Positions 26,259-34,427 of a DNA stretch of 64,000 bases are shown piece after piece. The translations under genes and the position numbers were made by a program. How positions within the stretch are numbered: position 1 is the stretch's first letter; every line of letters starts with the position of its first letter. Origin of the DNA: Rhizomicrobium sp. GTDB taxonomy: Bacteria > Pseudomonadota > Alphaproteobacteria > Micropepsales > Micropepsaceae. The stretch is taken from contig JBBCHM010000001.1 in the NCBI GenBank assembly GCA_037200045.1, positions 2,914,001 through 2,978,000 of the forward strand, in the 5' to 3' direction. Under the pieces are notes generated by a model. That model saw only the letters and a list, made by a program, of their open reading frames with translations, made no database searches and was not told the origin of the DNA.

Positions 26259-27409
26259 CCACCCGCCCCTATGCCGCGATGCGGCGCACGCTCAGCGTCG
26301 TGGACAAGCTCTACGAGGTGAACTGGGGCATGGTGCTCCTGATCACCATCGTCGCCTGCGTCGGCTTCGCGATGCTCTATTCGGTGGCGGGCGGCAATCT
26401 TTCGCCCTGGGCGACGCCGCAGATCCTGCGCTTCGTCGCCGGCTTCGCGATCCTGGTCGCGGTGTCGGTGGTCGACATCCGCACCTGGCTGAGCCTCGCT
26501 TATCCCTTCTATGGCGCCTCGCTCGTGCTCCTGATCGGGGTGGTGATCGCCGGCCATGTCGGCAAGGGCGCCGAGCGCTGGATCACGCTGGGGCCGCTGG
26601 GGCTGCAACCCTCCGAGCTGATGAAAATCGCCCTGGTGCTCGCGCTCGCGCGCTTTCTCCATGGCAAGAGCGTCGAGGACATCTCCAAGCCCGCCAATCT
26701 CGGCCTGGCGCTGGCGATGATCGGCATTCCGGCGGTGTTCGTAGTCTTGCAGCCCAATCTCGGAACCACGCTGATCATTCTGATGGATGGCGCGTCGCTG
26801 CTGTTCCTGGCCGGGCTGTCCTGGTGGTGGATCGCGCCGGCGATCACCGCGGTCGCGGTGGCGGTGCCGACGGCCTGGCAATTCGTGCTGCACGACTACC
26901 AGAAGCGCCGCGTTCTGACCTTCCTGGACCCGGAATCCGACGCGCTGGGCGCGGGCTGGAACATCACCCAGGCCAAGATCGCGATCGGCTCGGGCGGCGC
27001 CACCGGCAAGGGCTTCCTCGGCGGCACGCAGAGCAAGCTGAACTTCCTGCCCGAGAAGCACACCGATTTCATCTTCACGAATTTCGCCGAGGAGTTCGGC
27101 TTCGTCGGCTCGATCGCGCTTTTGATCCTGTTCGCGGTGATCATCGGCTATGGCGTGCAGATCGCGGCCAGCGCGCGCAGCCAGTTCGGCCGCCTCCTCG
27201 CCATGGGCCTGACGCTCAACTTCTTCTTCTACATCATGATCAACGCCTCGATGGTCATGGGCCTGATCCCGGTGGTCGGCATTCCGATGCCGCTGATCTC
27301 CTATGGCGGCTCGGCGATGTTCTCGGTGATGTTCGGCTTCGGCCTCCTGATGAGCGTGCACGTCCACCGCCAGGTCGAGATCCCGCGCCATTCCGGCGGC
27401 ATCATCTGA
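26255..27409 (+). CDS. mrdB: Peptidoglycan glycosyltransferase RodA
   Basis: This 384-residue SEDS-family membrane glycosyltransferase polymerises lipid II with PBP2 during elongation. About ten transmembrane segments are present. Conserved SEDS blocks include GAERWITLGPLGLQPSELMK, VLQPNLGTTLIIL, GWNITQAKIAIGSGG, LPEKHTDFIFTNFAEEFG (with the essential Glu-Glu region) and IPMPLISYGGSAM near the C-terminus. The ATG overlaps the mrdA stop by four bases. It is the last gene of the shape operon. Confidence 0.96.
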   Translation: MTTRPYAAMRRTLSVVDKLYEVNWGMVLLITIVACVGFAMLYSVAGGNLSPWATPQILRFVAGFAILVAVSVVDIRTWLSLAYPFYGASLVLLIGVVIAGHVGKGAERWITLGPLGLQPSELMKIALVLALARFLHGKSVEDISKPANLGLALAMIGIPAVFVVLQPNLGTTLIILMDGASLLFLAGLSWWWIAPAITAVAVAVPTAWQFVLHDYQKRRVLTFLDPESDALGAGWNITQAKIAIGSGGATGKGFLGGTQSKLNFLPEKHTDFIFTNFAEEFGFVGSIALLILFAVIIGYGVQIAASARSQFGRLLAMGLTLNFFFYIMINASMVMGLIPVVGIPMPLISYGGSAMFSVMFGFGLLMSVHVHRQVEIPRHSGGII

Positions 27410-27501
27410 GCGTCCGCGGAACCAATCGGAACCATCCTTTCTTCCTCCCGTTTTCTCCGCGTGCCGCGGGCGCGGCCGAGGGAATTCGTAGGGAGACGAC
27501 G

Positions 27502-27816
27502 ATGCTCAAGCGCACCACTCGCATACTCGCCGCGGCGGCGCTCGCGCTGGGCGCGGGAACCACCGGCGCGTTCGCCGACGCCTGCAGCGGTCATCACCAC
27601 ACCACCGGCACGGTGCTCGGCGCGGTCGGCGGCGGCGCGATCGGCAGCGCGGTCAGCCATGGCAGTATCGTCGGCGTGCTCGGCGGCGCGGTGCTCGGCG
27701 GCCTTGCCGGCAACGCGGTGTCGCGCGGCGTCGATTGCGATCACCGCTATCACCGGGCGCGCTACGAACGCAGCCGCTACTACTACCGCCACGGGCACCG
27801 CTACACGCGCTGGTGA
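27502..27816 (+). CDS. Exported glycine-zipper protein
   Basis: A 104-residue protein with a signal peptide (residues about 1-25, cleavage near AFA). A glycine-zipper stretch TVLGAVGGGAIGSAVSHGSI continues as LGGAVLGGLAGNAVS, of the type seen in outer-membrane 2TM glycine-zipper proteins. It ends in a Tyr/Arg/His-rich tail (CDHRYHRARYERSRYYYRHG). An AGGGAG site precedes ATG 27502. It follows mrdB by 92 bases and precedes the tRNA gene. Envelope location is likely; function is unknown. Confidence 0.75.
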   Translation: MLKRTTRILAAAALALGAGTTGAFADACSGHHHTTGTVLGAVGGGAIGSAVSHGSIVGVLGGAVLGGLAGNAVSRGVDCDHRYHRARYERSRYYYRHGHRYTRW

Positions 27817-27873
27817 AAACAACCGCCGAATCGCCGCGCTTTTTCCGCAAGTGTCGCGGCCCGGGGCTGCTGC

Positions 27874-27902
27874 TGGACAGGCCAAAACCGCTCTGCTATA
27901 GC
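27874..27902 (+). promoter_or_regulatory. Promoter of tRNA-Lys
   Basis: TGGACA (27874-27879) and TATAGC (27897-27902) are spaced by 17 bases. Transcription would begin near 27909, about 11 bases before the mature tRNA 5' end. Confidence 0.6.
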
Positions 27903-27919
27903 CCCGCCCCTTCCTGGAT

Positions 27920-27995
27920 GGGCCGGTAGCTCAGTTGGTAGAGCGTTCGACTCTTAATCGAATGGTCGTGGGTTCGATCCCCTCCCGGCCTACCA
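27920..27995 (+). tRNA. tRNA-Lys(CTT)
   Basis: A 76-base cloverleaf with encoded CCA. The acceptor stem GGGCCGG pairs with CCGGCCT (G-U at the first pair). The D arm is GCTC/GAGC. The anticodon stem TTCGA/TCGAA encloses loop CTCTTAA, giving anticodon CTT for lysine AAG codons. The T arm GTGGG/CCCTC encloses TTCGATC and contains one T-T mismatch. No attachment-site duplication or integrase is seen next to it. Confidence 0.95.
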
Positions 27996-28025
27996 TCCAA
28001 ATCTCGCTATAGGCGCGGCAGGCGG

Positions 28026-28358
28026 TCAGTGATGGCCGCCATAGCCGCCATGCATGCCGTGGCCGCCGCCATGGAACGAGCCGCCGAAACGCGTCGAGAT
28101 CGACACCGAGGCCCGCGCCGCCGCGCTGGCGCTCGCGGAGCCGCCGGCGAAAGCGCCCGCGCCGCCATAGGCGATGACATATCCGCCGCCATACGCGGTA
28201 CCGGCATCGCCGAACCGGTCGCCGACGCCGCCGTCGAAATCGGAAGTGTTCAATTTTCCGTTCAGTACGAGCGGGCGATCGCAGTCGCAGCGCTCATGCG
28301 CGGATGCGGTACCGGCGAGTGCGACGATTGCCACGACAACGAAGCGCATTCTGCGCAT
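28026..28358 (-). CDS. Exported Gly/Ala/Ser-rich small protein
   Basis: A 110-residue protein with a signal peptide (residues about 1-20, cleavage after ASA) and a mature N-terminus HERCDCDRP carrying two Cys. A low-complexity region rich in Gly, Ala and Ser follows (AYGGAGAFAGGSASASAAAR), with a His/Gly tail (GGGHGMHGGYGGHH) that could bind metal ions. A GGTGAACCC-type ribosome site precedes the ATG. No family is recognised. It lies alone, transcribed toward the tRNA. Confidence 0.65.
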   Translation of the reverse strand: MRRMRFVVVAIVALAGTASAHERCDCDRPLVLNGKLNTSDFDGGVGDRFGDAGTAYGGGYVIAYGGAGAFAGGSASASAAARASVSISTRFGGSFHGGGHGMHGGYGGHH

Positions 28359-28652
28359 GGGTTCACCTTCTGTGATCCGTCTCTTCCCACTTTATTCCGG
28401 CGGCGGACAAAGCGCCAACGCCGCGCCGTTAACCGTTTCCGCGCAATGCGAGCGCGGCTTTGGTGCAACAGTTGTGCCCCCTGCGTCAGCGGGCGACGGA
28501 ACCGCGGAGATTTCTCGAGCGTTTGCGGTCGTCAGGAGGGTGCAAAGAACGGAAGCAAACCCATGTCGGCAATAGGAATGGCTCACGGGCCAAAATTCGC
28601 ATCGCAAAAGCACATTATCAGCGCGCACGCGGACTATCGAAGGACGGATTTC

Positions 28653-28793
28653 GTGTTCGCGCGCACCCAGTCCCACGCCGTGCGCGACACGCCTTGGGGA
28701 CCCCGGCTGAGGCCGATCCGGCCCTGGGCGGAAATCAGCGGCTACGCCGCGGCGATCTGCGTCGGCACGATCCTGGCGACGGCGCTGATCTGA
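28653..28793 (+). CDS. Possible small membrane protein, 46 residues
   Basis: GTG 28653 is preceded by AAGGA at suitable spacing and opens a 46-residue frame. A basic, Pro/Trp-containing half (RPIRPWAEISG) is followed by one C-terminal hydrophobic segment (YAAAICVGTILATALI). Codon use becomes GC3-rich from about this point; the same frame can be extended to ATG 28563 (76 residues) with poorer codon bias. The rest of the region from 28359 to 28652 shows no gene. Confidence is limited because no homologue is recognised. Confidence 0.42.
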   Translation: MFARTQSHAVRDTPWGPRLRPIRPWAEISGYAAAICVGTILATALI

Positions 28794-28857
28794 GCGCTCA
28801 CGCGAACATCCGGTCGACGCGCGTCTTCGCGTAGATCGCGATTGGCGCCGGTCCGGC

Positions 28858-29328
28858 TTATTTGCCGGCGCCCAGCAGATGGGCCTGGCGCGACAGCTTG
28901 TCCATCAGCGTATCGAGCATATGGCGCTCGTCGGGCTTCAAGGCGGAGAGGAAGACCTCTTCGAGATGCAATGCCAGCGGCACGACCTCGTCATAGATGG
29001 CGCGGCCCTTCGCGGTCAGCGACAGGCGCAGGATGCGGCCGTCGTCGGCGTCGGCGGCGCGCGCGACGCGGCGCGCCCGCACCAGGGCGTCGATGGCGCG
29101 GCTGACCTGGACCTTGTCCATCGCGGTGCGCTCGGCGACCTCGCGCGCGGAGAGGCCGGGCGCGCCGCCCAGCACCGCCATGGCGCGCCATTCCGGAATC
29201 GAAAGCCCGAAGCGGTCGGAATATTGCCGCGCGATCGCGTCCGACACGCGGTTCGACAGGATCGACAGCCGGTAGGGCAGGAAGCGCTCGAGATCGAGCT
29301 GCGCCTTGCGGGCCGGGCTACTCGGCAT
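28858..29328 (-). CDS. MarR-family transcriptional regulator, last gene of the homogentisate operon
   Basis: This 156-residue winged-helix repressor has a dimerisation helix (LERFLPYRLSILSNRVSDAI), a DNA-binding core (LSAREVAERTAMDKVQVSRAI) and a wing (VARAADADDGRILRLSLTAKG), all typical of MarR. It overlaps the maleylacetoacetate isomerase gene by 11 bases and is co-transcribed with the tyrosine pathway. A perfect palindrome sits in front of the first gene of that operon at 33182-33199. The simplest reading is that this protein represses its own operon until a pathway intermediate releases it. Confidence 0.88.
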   Translation of the reverse strand: MPSSPARKAQLDLERFLPYRLSILSNRVSDAIARQYSDRFGLSIPEWRAMAVLGGAPGLSAREVAERTAMDKVQVSRAIDALVRARRVARAADADDGRILRLSLTAKGRAIYDEVVPLALHLEEVFLSALKPDERHMLDTLMDKLSRQAHLLGAGK

Positions 29329-29986
29329 CGGGCTGGTTCTTGGGCAGCGCGGCGTCGAAGGCGGGATGCTTGAGGGCGTGCGCCTCGATCCGCGCGATGG
29401 TCGGCCAGGGATCGAGATCGAGCTTCACGCGCCGCGCATTGGCGACCTGCGGAATCAGGCAGATGTCGGCGATGGTCGGCGTATCGCCATGGCACCAGGC
29501 GCCGGTGTCGCCCGACGTCGCCAGCATGATCTCCAGCGCGTCGAAGCCGACGCGGATCCAGTGGCGCTGCCAGCGCACGATGTCGTCGTCGGAGATGTTC
29601 AACTTGTGCTTCAGGTGGCGCCCAACGCGCAGATTGTTGACCGGATGGATGTCGCAGGCGACGACATAGGCGATCTCGCGTGCGCGGGCGCGGCCGTACG
29701 GGTCCTTCGGCAGCAGCGGCGGCTCGGGCACCAATTCGTCGAGATATTCGATGATCGCAAGCGACTGGGTGATCAGATGCCCGTCATGCGCCAGGGCCGG
29801 GATCAGCGCCTGCGGATTGATCGCCTTGTATTCGGGCGTGTGCTGCTCGCCGCCATTGCGCAGCAGATGGATGAAGCGCAGCTCCGGCACGATCCCCTTG
29901 AGGTTCAGCGCGATGCGCGCGCGGAACGCGGCGGAGGAGCGGAAATAGCCGTAAAGCGCGAAGTCACCTTTTATGCTGGACGACAT
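29318..29986 (-). CDS. maiA: Maleylacetoacetate isomerase
   Basis: This 222-residue zeta-class glutathione S-transferase isomerises maleylacetoacetate to fumarylacetoacetate. The N-terminal thioredoxin fold has the active-site block YGYFRSSAAFRARIALNLKG. Usual zeta enzymes have SSCSWR; here Cys is replaced by Ala, a common variation. NPQALIPAL (cis-Pro) and TQSLAIIEYLDE (glutathione binding) follow. The helical domain carries CDIHPVNNLRV and TPTIADICLIPQV. The start ATG 29986 gives a 23-base overlap with the end of the fumarylacetoacetase gene. Confidence 0.9.
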   Translation of the reverse strand: MSSSIKGDFALYGYFRSSAAFRARIALNLKGIVPELRFIHLLRNGGEQHTPEYKAINPQALIPALAHDGHLITQSLAIIEYLDELVPEPPLLPKDPYGRARAREIAYVVACDIHPVNNLRVGRHLKHKLNISDDDIVRWQRHWIRVGFDALEIMLATSGDTGAWCHGDTPTIADICLIPQVANARRVKLDLDPWPTIARIEAHALKHPAFDAALPKNQPDAE

Positions 29987-30947
29987 GCTGGTCGATCGCT
30001 CCGAAAAGGGAATGGCCGTCGGCGCCGAACATCTCGATGCGGACGCGGTCGCCGAATTTGAGGAAAGGCGTGACCGGCTTGCCGTCCGCGATGGTCTCCA
30101 GCGTGCGACGCTCCGCGATGCAACAGGAACCGACATCGCCGAACTTGTTCGACACCGTGCCCGAACCGACGATGGAGCCGGCGCCGAGCGCGCGGGTTTT
30201 CGCCGCATGGGCGATGAGGTCGGCGAAGCTGAAGGTCATGTCGACGCCGGCGTTGGGCGCGCCGAATTTTTCGCCGTTGAGCCACACATGCAGCGGCCGA
30301 TGAAGCTTGGCGTCTTTCCAGGCGGCGCCCAACTCGTCCGGCGTCACCGCCACGGGCGAGAAGGCGCTGGCCGGCTTGGACTGGAAGAAGCCGAAATTCT
30401 TCGCGAGCTCGCCGGGAATGAGATTGCGCAGCGAAACGTCGTTCACCAACATCAAGAGCTTGATATGCGCCGCCGCGTCCGCCGCGCCGGTGCCATAGGG
30501 CACATCGTCGGTGACGACCGCGACCTCCGCCTCGAAATCGATGCCCCAGGCCTCGTCGGCGGCGAGGATCGGATCGGTCGGGCCGACGAAAGAATCCGAG
30601 CCGCCCTGATACATCAACGGATCGGTCCAGAAGGACGGCGGCATCTGCGCACCGCGCGCCCTGCGCACCAGCTCGACATGGGTGACATAGGCCGAGCCGT
30701 CGGCCCATTGATAGGCGCGCGGCAGCGGCGACAGGCAGTTCTTCGCATCGAACGAGTGCGCGCCATCCGCTTCGCGCTTGTTCAGCAGCGCATAGACCTC
30801 TTCGAGCTGCGGCGCGATCTCGGCCCAGCCGTCCAGCGCTGCCTGCAGCGTCGGCGCGATGCCGGGCACGGCGACGCAGGTCTTCAGGTCGCGCGATACG
30901 ACGGCGAGGCGGCCGTCGCGGCCATGGCGGAGCGAGGCGAGCTTCAT
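29964..30947 (-). CDS. fahA: Fumarylacetoacetate hydrolase
   Basis: A 327-residue FAH-family enzyme that cleaves fumarylacetoacetate to fumarate and acetoacetate, the last step of tyrosine degradation. Metal-binding Asp/Glu residues lie in DEAWGIDFEAEVAVV. Further family blocks are VNDVSLRNLIPGELAKNFGF, SKPASAFSPVAVTPDEL and GSGTVSNKFGDVGSCCIAER. This is the short bacterial form, smaller than the eukaryotic enzyme of about 420 residues. It overlaps hmgA by four bases and maiA by 23. Confidence 0.93.
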   Translation of the reverse strand: MKLASLRHGRDGRLAVVSRDLKTCVAVPGIAPTLQAALDGWAEIAPQLEEVYALLNKREADGAHSFDAKNCLSPLPRAYQWADGSAYVTHVELVRRARGAQMPPSFWTDPLMYQGGSDSFVGPTDPILAADEAWGIDFEAEVAVVTDDVPYGTGAADAAAHIKLLMLVNDVSLRNLIPGELAKNFGFFQSKPASAFSPVAVTPDELGAAWKDAKLHRPLHVWLNGEKFGAPNAGVDMTFSFADLIAHAAKTRALGAGSIVGSGTVSNKFGDVGSCCIAERRTLETIADGKPVTPFLKFGDRVRIEMFGADGHSLFGAIDQHVVQHKR

Positions 30948-32074
30948 CTCACCGTCCAGCTTTCGGCATAGTGCGCATCTTCCGTGCGTTCTGCCGCTGG
31001 CTGCATGTCGAGCGGATCGCGCGTGTCGATCATCACCGCCACTTCGTCGGTCATCGTCCGGGCCGCCTTGGCGCCGGCCGCGAAGGCCTTGGGGTGCGGT
31101 CCGTGCGTGAAGCCGCTCGGATGCCAGGTCATCATGCCGGGATGGATGTTGTCGCGGCTGAAGAACTGGCCGGCATGATAGAAGATCACCTCGTCGAAAT
31201 CGTCGTTGGAGTGGAAGAACGGCACTTTCAGCGCGCCGGGATCGCTCTCGATCGGGCGCGGCACGAAGGTGCACACGACGAAGCGGTCGGCGACGAAGGT
31301 CGAATGCACCGATGGCGGGATGTGATAGCGGTGGCTCATCACCGGGCGGATGTCGCGCCAGTTGAGCTTGACCGGCACCAGGTTGCCCTTCCAGCCGACG
31401 GCATCGAGCGGATTGAACGGATAGGTGATGGTCGAGATGGCGGCGCGGCGCTTGACCTCGACGGTCCACTCGCCGTCGCGCTGCGCCTTGAACGCCGCGT
31501 CGAGCTTGGGCGTGTCGAGCGCGGCGGGATCGAAGATGGCGTGCGGACCGAGAATCCCGCGTTCGGGGAGCTTGTAGCTGCCGTTCGTCGCCTCGATCAG
31601 CAGGGCGGCGGTGGGCGCCTGGGGCTCCAGCCGCCACATCGTACCGCGCGGCAGAAGGAGATAGTCGCCCTCGCCATAGGCGAGATGGCCGAAATCGCAG
31701 AACAGATCGCCGGCGCCCTGGTGGATGAACAGCAGCACGTCGCCATCGGCGTTGCGCTGCAGGCGCCCCATCGGCTCGGCCACGCGCCACAGCGCGATCC
31801 GGCAATGCGCGTTCGAGAGCAGCAAGGCGCCTTTGTACGGCTCGGCGGTGGCCGTCGCCGCGGCCTTCACCGCATCGAAGGCGCGGGGCCGCATCGGCCC
31901 CTCGAAGCTCGTCCAGCCGGTCGGCGGATGCTTGTGATAGATATGCGTCGCCGGCCCGAAGAAGCCGTCGCGGCCGATCTCGCGCTCATAGGTGCCGGCG
32001 GGCAGGTCGGCATGCGCCTGTTTGGAGGTCTCGCCCTCGATGCGCGGGAATTCGATCCAGTTCCGGCCGCTCAT
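30944..32074 (-). CDS. hmgA: Homogentisate 1,2-dioxygenase
   Basis: This 376-residue non-haem iron ring-cleaving enzyme converts homogentisate to maleylacetoacetate. The cupin core shows SHRYHIPPSVHSTFVADRFV. The iron-ligand region is NDDFDEVIFYHAGQFFSRDN followed by MMTWHPSGFTHGPHPKAF. The chain is shorter than classical HmgA (about 430 residues) and belongs to the shorter bacterial branch. The pathway context (hpd upstream, fahA and maiA downstream) makes the assignment firm. It overlaps hpd by four bases. Confidence 0.92.
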   Translation of the reverse strand: MSGRNWIEFPRIEGETSKQAHADLPAGTYEREIGRDGFFGPATHIYHKHPPTGWTSFEGPMRPRAFDAVKAAATATAEPYKGALLLSNAHCRIALWRVAEPMGRLQRNADGDVLLFIHQGAGDLFCDFGHLAYGEGDYLLLPRGTMWRLEPQAPTAALLIEATNGSYKLPERGILGPHAIFDPAALDTPKLDAAFKAQRDGEWTVEVKRRAAISTITYPFNPLDAVGWKGNLVPVKLNWRDIRPVMSHRYHIPPSVHSTFVADRFVVCTFVPRPIESDPGALKVPFFHSNDDFDEVIFYHAGQFFSRDNIHPGMMTWHPSGFTHGPHPKAFAAGAKAARTMTDEVAVMIDTRDPLDMQPAAERTEDAHYAESWTVR

Positions 32075-33144
32075 GCGGTGGTGTCCTTGAGGACGCCGCG
32101 GCGCACCTGGTCGGCCTCGATGGATTCGAACAAAGCGCGGAAATTGCCTTCGCCGAAGCCCTGGTTGCCCTTCCTCTGGATCAGCTCGAAGAAGATCGGG
32201 CCGATGGCGTTCTGGGTGAAGATCTGCAGCAGGAGGCCGACCTCGGAATTGCGCTCGCCGTCCATCAGGATGCGGTTCTTCTTGAGCCGCGCGACGTCCT
32301 CGCCATGGCCCTTGATGCGGTTGTCGAGCCGCTCGTAATAGGTCTCCGGCGTGTCCTGGAACGCCGCGCCATGGGCCTTCAGCGTCTCGACGCTGCCATA
32401 GATGTCGTCGGTGCCCAGCGCGATGTGCTGGATGCCTTCGCCGTGATAGGCGTGGAGATATTCCTCGATCTGCGATTTGTCGTCGGAGGATTCGTTGATC
32501 GGGATGCGGATCTGCCCGTCCGGGCTCGTCATCGCGCGACTTTTCAGGCCGGTCAGCTTGCCCTCGATGTCAAAATAGCGCACTTCGCGGAAGTTGAAGA
32601 ACCGCTCATAGAAGCCGGCCCATTTGTCCATGTTGCCGCGGAAGACGTTGTGGGTGACGTGGTCGATCTCGGTCAGCCCGGCGCCCGCGTGCTCCCAGCC
32701 GAGCGCGGCGTCGGTCGGCACGAAATCGACGTCGTAGATCGTGCGGTCGCCATAGCGGTCGACGAGATAGATCACGCTGCCGCCGATGCCCTCGATCGCC
32801 GGAATGTTCAGCTCCATCGGCCCCACCGGATTGTGGAACGGCGTGGCGCCGAGCGCGATCAGCTTGGCGTAGGCCTTGGCGGCGTCGTGCACGCGGAACG
32901 CCATGGCGCAGGCCGACGGTCCATGCTCCAGCGCGAAACGCGCGCCGTGGCTGCCCGGCTCGGCATTGACGATGAAGTTGACATTGCCCTGGCGGAACAG
33001 GGTGACGTCCTTGGAGCGATGGCGTGCCACGGCGCGAAAGCCCATGCGCTCGAACAGCGCGTAAAGCCGGCTCACATCGGGCGCGGTATATTCGACGAAC
33101 TCGAAACCGTCGGTTCCCATCGGGTTGTCCCACAGCGCGGGCAT
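32071..33144 (-). CDS. hpd: 4-hydroxyphenylpyruvate dioxygenase
   Basis: This 357-residue Fe(II) enzyme converts 4-hydroxyphenylpyruvate to homogentisate. It has two vicinal-oxygen-chelate domains. Iron ligands are His162 (EIDHVTHNV), His240 (GIQHIALGTDD) and Glu320 (PIFFELIQRKG). The start ATG 33144 is chosen because GGAG lies six bases before it; GTG 33156 in the same frame is a weaker alternative. It is the first gene of hpd-hmgA-fahA-maiA-marR, all overlapping, and the operator palindrome lies 38-55 bases upstream. Confidence 0.95.
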   Translation of the reverse strand: MPALWDNPMGTDGFEFVEYTAPDVSRLYALFERMGFRAVARHRSKDVTLFRQGNVNFIVNAEPGSHGARFALEHGPSACAMAFRVHDAAKAYAKLIALGATPFHNPVGPMELNIPAIEGIGGSVIYLVDRYGDRTIYDVDFVPTDAALGWEHAGAGLTEIDHVTHNVFRGNMDKWAGFYERFFNFREVRYFDIEGKLTGLKSRAMTSPDGQIRIPINESSDDKSQIEEYLHAYHGEGIQHIALGTDDIYGSVETLKAHGAAFQDTPETYYERLDNRIKGHGEDVARLKKNRILMDGERNSEVGLLLQIFTQNAIGPIFFELIQRKGNQGFGEGNFRALFESIEADQVRRGVLKDTTA

Positions 33145-33181
33145 GGCCGTCTCCACGATTCGAAGGATGCGGGCGGGAATA

Positions 33182-33199
33182 TAGTTTCAAATGAAACTA
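33182..33199 (-). promoter_or_regulatory. Operator palindrome before hpd
   Basis: A perfect inverted repeat, TAGTTTC-AAAT-GAAACTA, fills an otherwise AT-rich patch between hpd and the end of copD. On the hpd strand it is followed at once by TATATT, a plausible -10 box, so a bound dimer would block RNA polymerase. Size and symmetry suit a MarR-family dimer, and the operon carries such a gene at its end. Confidence 0.7.
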
Positions 33200-33210
33200 A
33201 TTGCGAGTCC

Positions 33211-34077
33211 TCACATCTGCATCGGCGCGGTCAGGCCGAGGATGCCCACGATCATCAGGATCAGCAGGGCCGCGCCGAGTTCGGCGAGCACGGTGAGCGG
33301 GATCGTGTCCCGGGCCTCCCGGTCGCCGCGCGCCAGCGCCGGCAGCACGCCGAAGCGGTTGGTCAGCGCCAGCGCCACCATCAGACCCGCGAGCACGATC
33401 TTGACCGCGAGCCAGGTCACATAGGTGCCCGACCACGCCATGCCCGGCATGTCGAGGATGAAGACGGCATTGGCGGTGCCCGCCGCGATCAGCACCGCGA
33501 CCGAGACCACGCCCCAGCGGGAGAACATCGTGAGCAGCGCCACCAGCCGCGCGGTGTCGCGGATGCGCGGCACGATCTGCGGCATGATGACGACCAGTCC
33601 GCCGATCCAGAATCCAGCCGCCAGCAGATGCAGCGCGTCGATGGCCGCGCCCAGATATCCACTTTGCGGCGAGCCGGCCGACGCGGCGTGGCTGGTGAGC
33701 CCGAGCCCGGCGAGCGCGAGGCCGGCGACCACGGCTTTCAGCGCGTATCCGCCGCCGCGCAGGCAGAGCAGGGCGAGGCCGATCAGCGGCACCACGCGCG
33801 CGAGAAAGACATGGCCGTAGAAACTATGCGCGATCACCGTGGCGGCAACGGAGGGCTCGAATCCGGCGGCGGCATCGCCGGTCATCTCGCCGCCCACGAA
33901 GCAGAGCCACAGAATGGCGCTGGCCGGCGTCGCCCAGGCGGCCGCCATCAACGTCTTGCGCAGATGCTCGTCGGTCACCCCGATCCGGCGCGCCTGGGCG
34001 AGCAGGGCGCTGGCGCCGAACACCGTCGTCAGGCTCGCGAAATGGATCGCGCGGACGAGCGCGAAAAGCAGCGTCAC
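33211..34077 (-). CDS. copD: Copper resistance protein CopD-like membrane protein
   Basis: A 288-residue polytopic protein with about eight transmembrane segments. It is homologous in layout to CopD/PcoD, which with CopC moves copper across the inner membrane. Conserved features are RAIHFASLTTVFGASALLA near the start, HSFYGHVFLARVVPL and AIDALHLLAAGFWIGGLVV, the latter with the His used in family signatures. Its ATG overlaps the copC stop by four bases. It ends 12 bases before the hpd operator. Confidence 0.85.
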   Translation of the reverse strand: MTLLFALVRAIHFASLTTVFGASALLAQARRIGVTDEHLRKTLMAAAWATPASAILWLCFVGGEMTGDAAAGFEPSVAATVIAHSFYGHVFLARVVPLIGLALLCLRGGGYALKAVVAGLALAGLGLTSHAASAGSPQSGYLGAAIDALHLLAAGFWIGGLVVIMPQIVPRIRDTARLVALLTMFSRWGVVSVAVLIAAGTANAVFILDMPGMAWSGTYVTWLAVKIVLAGLMVALALTNRFGVLPALARGDREARDTIPLTVLAELGAALLILMIVGILGLTAPMQM

Positions 34078-34427
34078 GGAGACCCGACGAGGAAGTCGTA
34101 CTTGCCTTCGGAAAGGTGCGTGTCGATCGAGACCGCGCGCCAGATCACTTCATAGTGGCCGGGCTTCAGCGGTTTCAGCGGCACGCGCATCGTGCGGCCG
34201 TCGGCGACGGACGGGCCCGCGTCGACGACATGGTCCTTTTCGTCGGTCACGACGATGCTGCTGAAGGTCGGCTCGAGATCGCCGGTGAAATGCATCACCA
34301 CCTCAGCCGGGCCGGCGGTCAGGTTCGCGCCCGCCGCCGGCGTCGCGTCGGTCAGGTAGGTGTGCGCCGAGGCCGGAACGGCCGACAGCATGAGCGCGAA
34401 GGCGAAAGCCGATGTTCTACTGCGCAT
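34074..34427 (-). CDS. copC: Periplasmic copper-binding protein CopC
   Basis: A 117-residue exported beta-barrel protein. The signal peptide ends ...PASA, leaving the mature N-terminal His (HTYLTDATPAAGANL), which in CopC is part of the Cu(II) site. The C-terminal WRAVSIDTHLSEGKYDFLV supplies the conserved Asp and His. The methionine-rich Cu(I) loop of classical CopC is absent, consistent with a Cu(II)-only type. It overlaps the TonB-receptor gene by 11 bases and copD by four. Confidence 0.87.
   Translation of the reverse strand: MRSRTSAFAFALMLSAVPASAHTYLTDATPAAGANLTAGPAEVVMHFTGDLEPTFSSIVVTDEKDHVVDAGPSVADGRTMRVPLKPLKPGHYEVIWRAVSIDTHLSEGKYDFLVGSP

Noticed and set aside
27996..28025. Integration site at the tRNA-Lys 3' end
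   Set aside because: No direct repeat of the tRNA end, integrase or mobility gene is present nearby.
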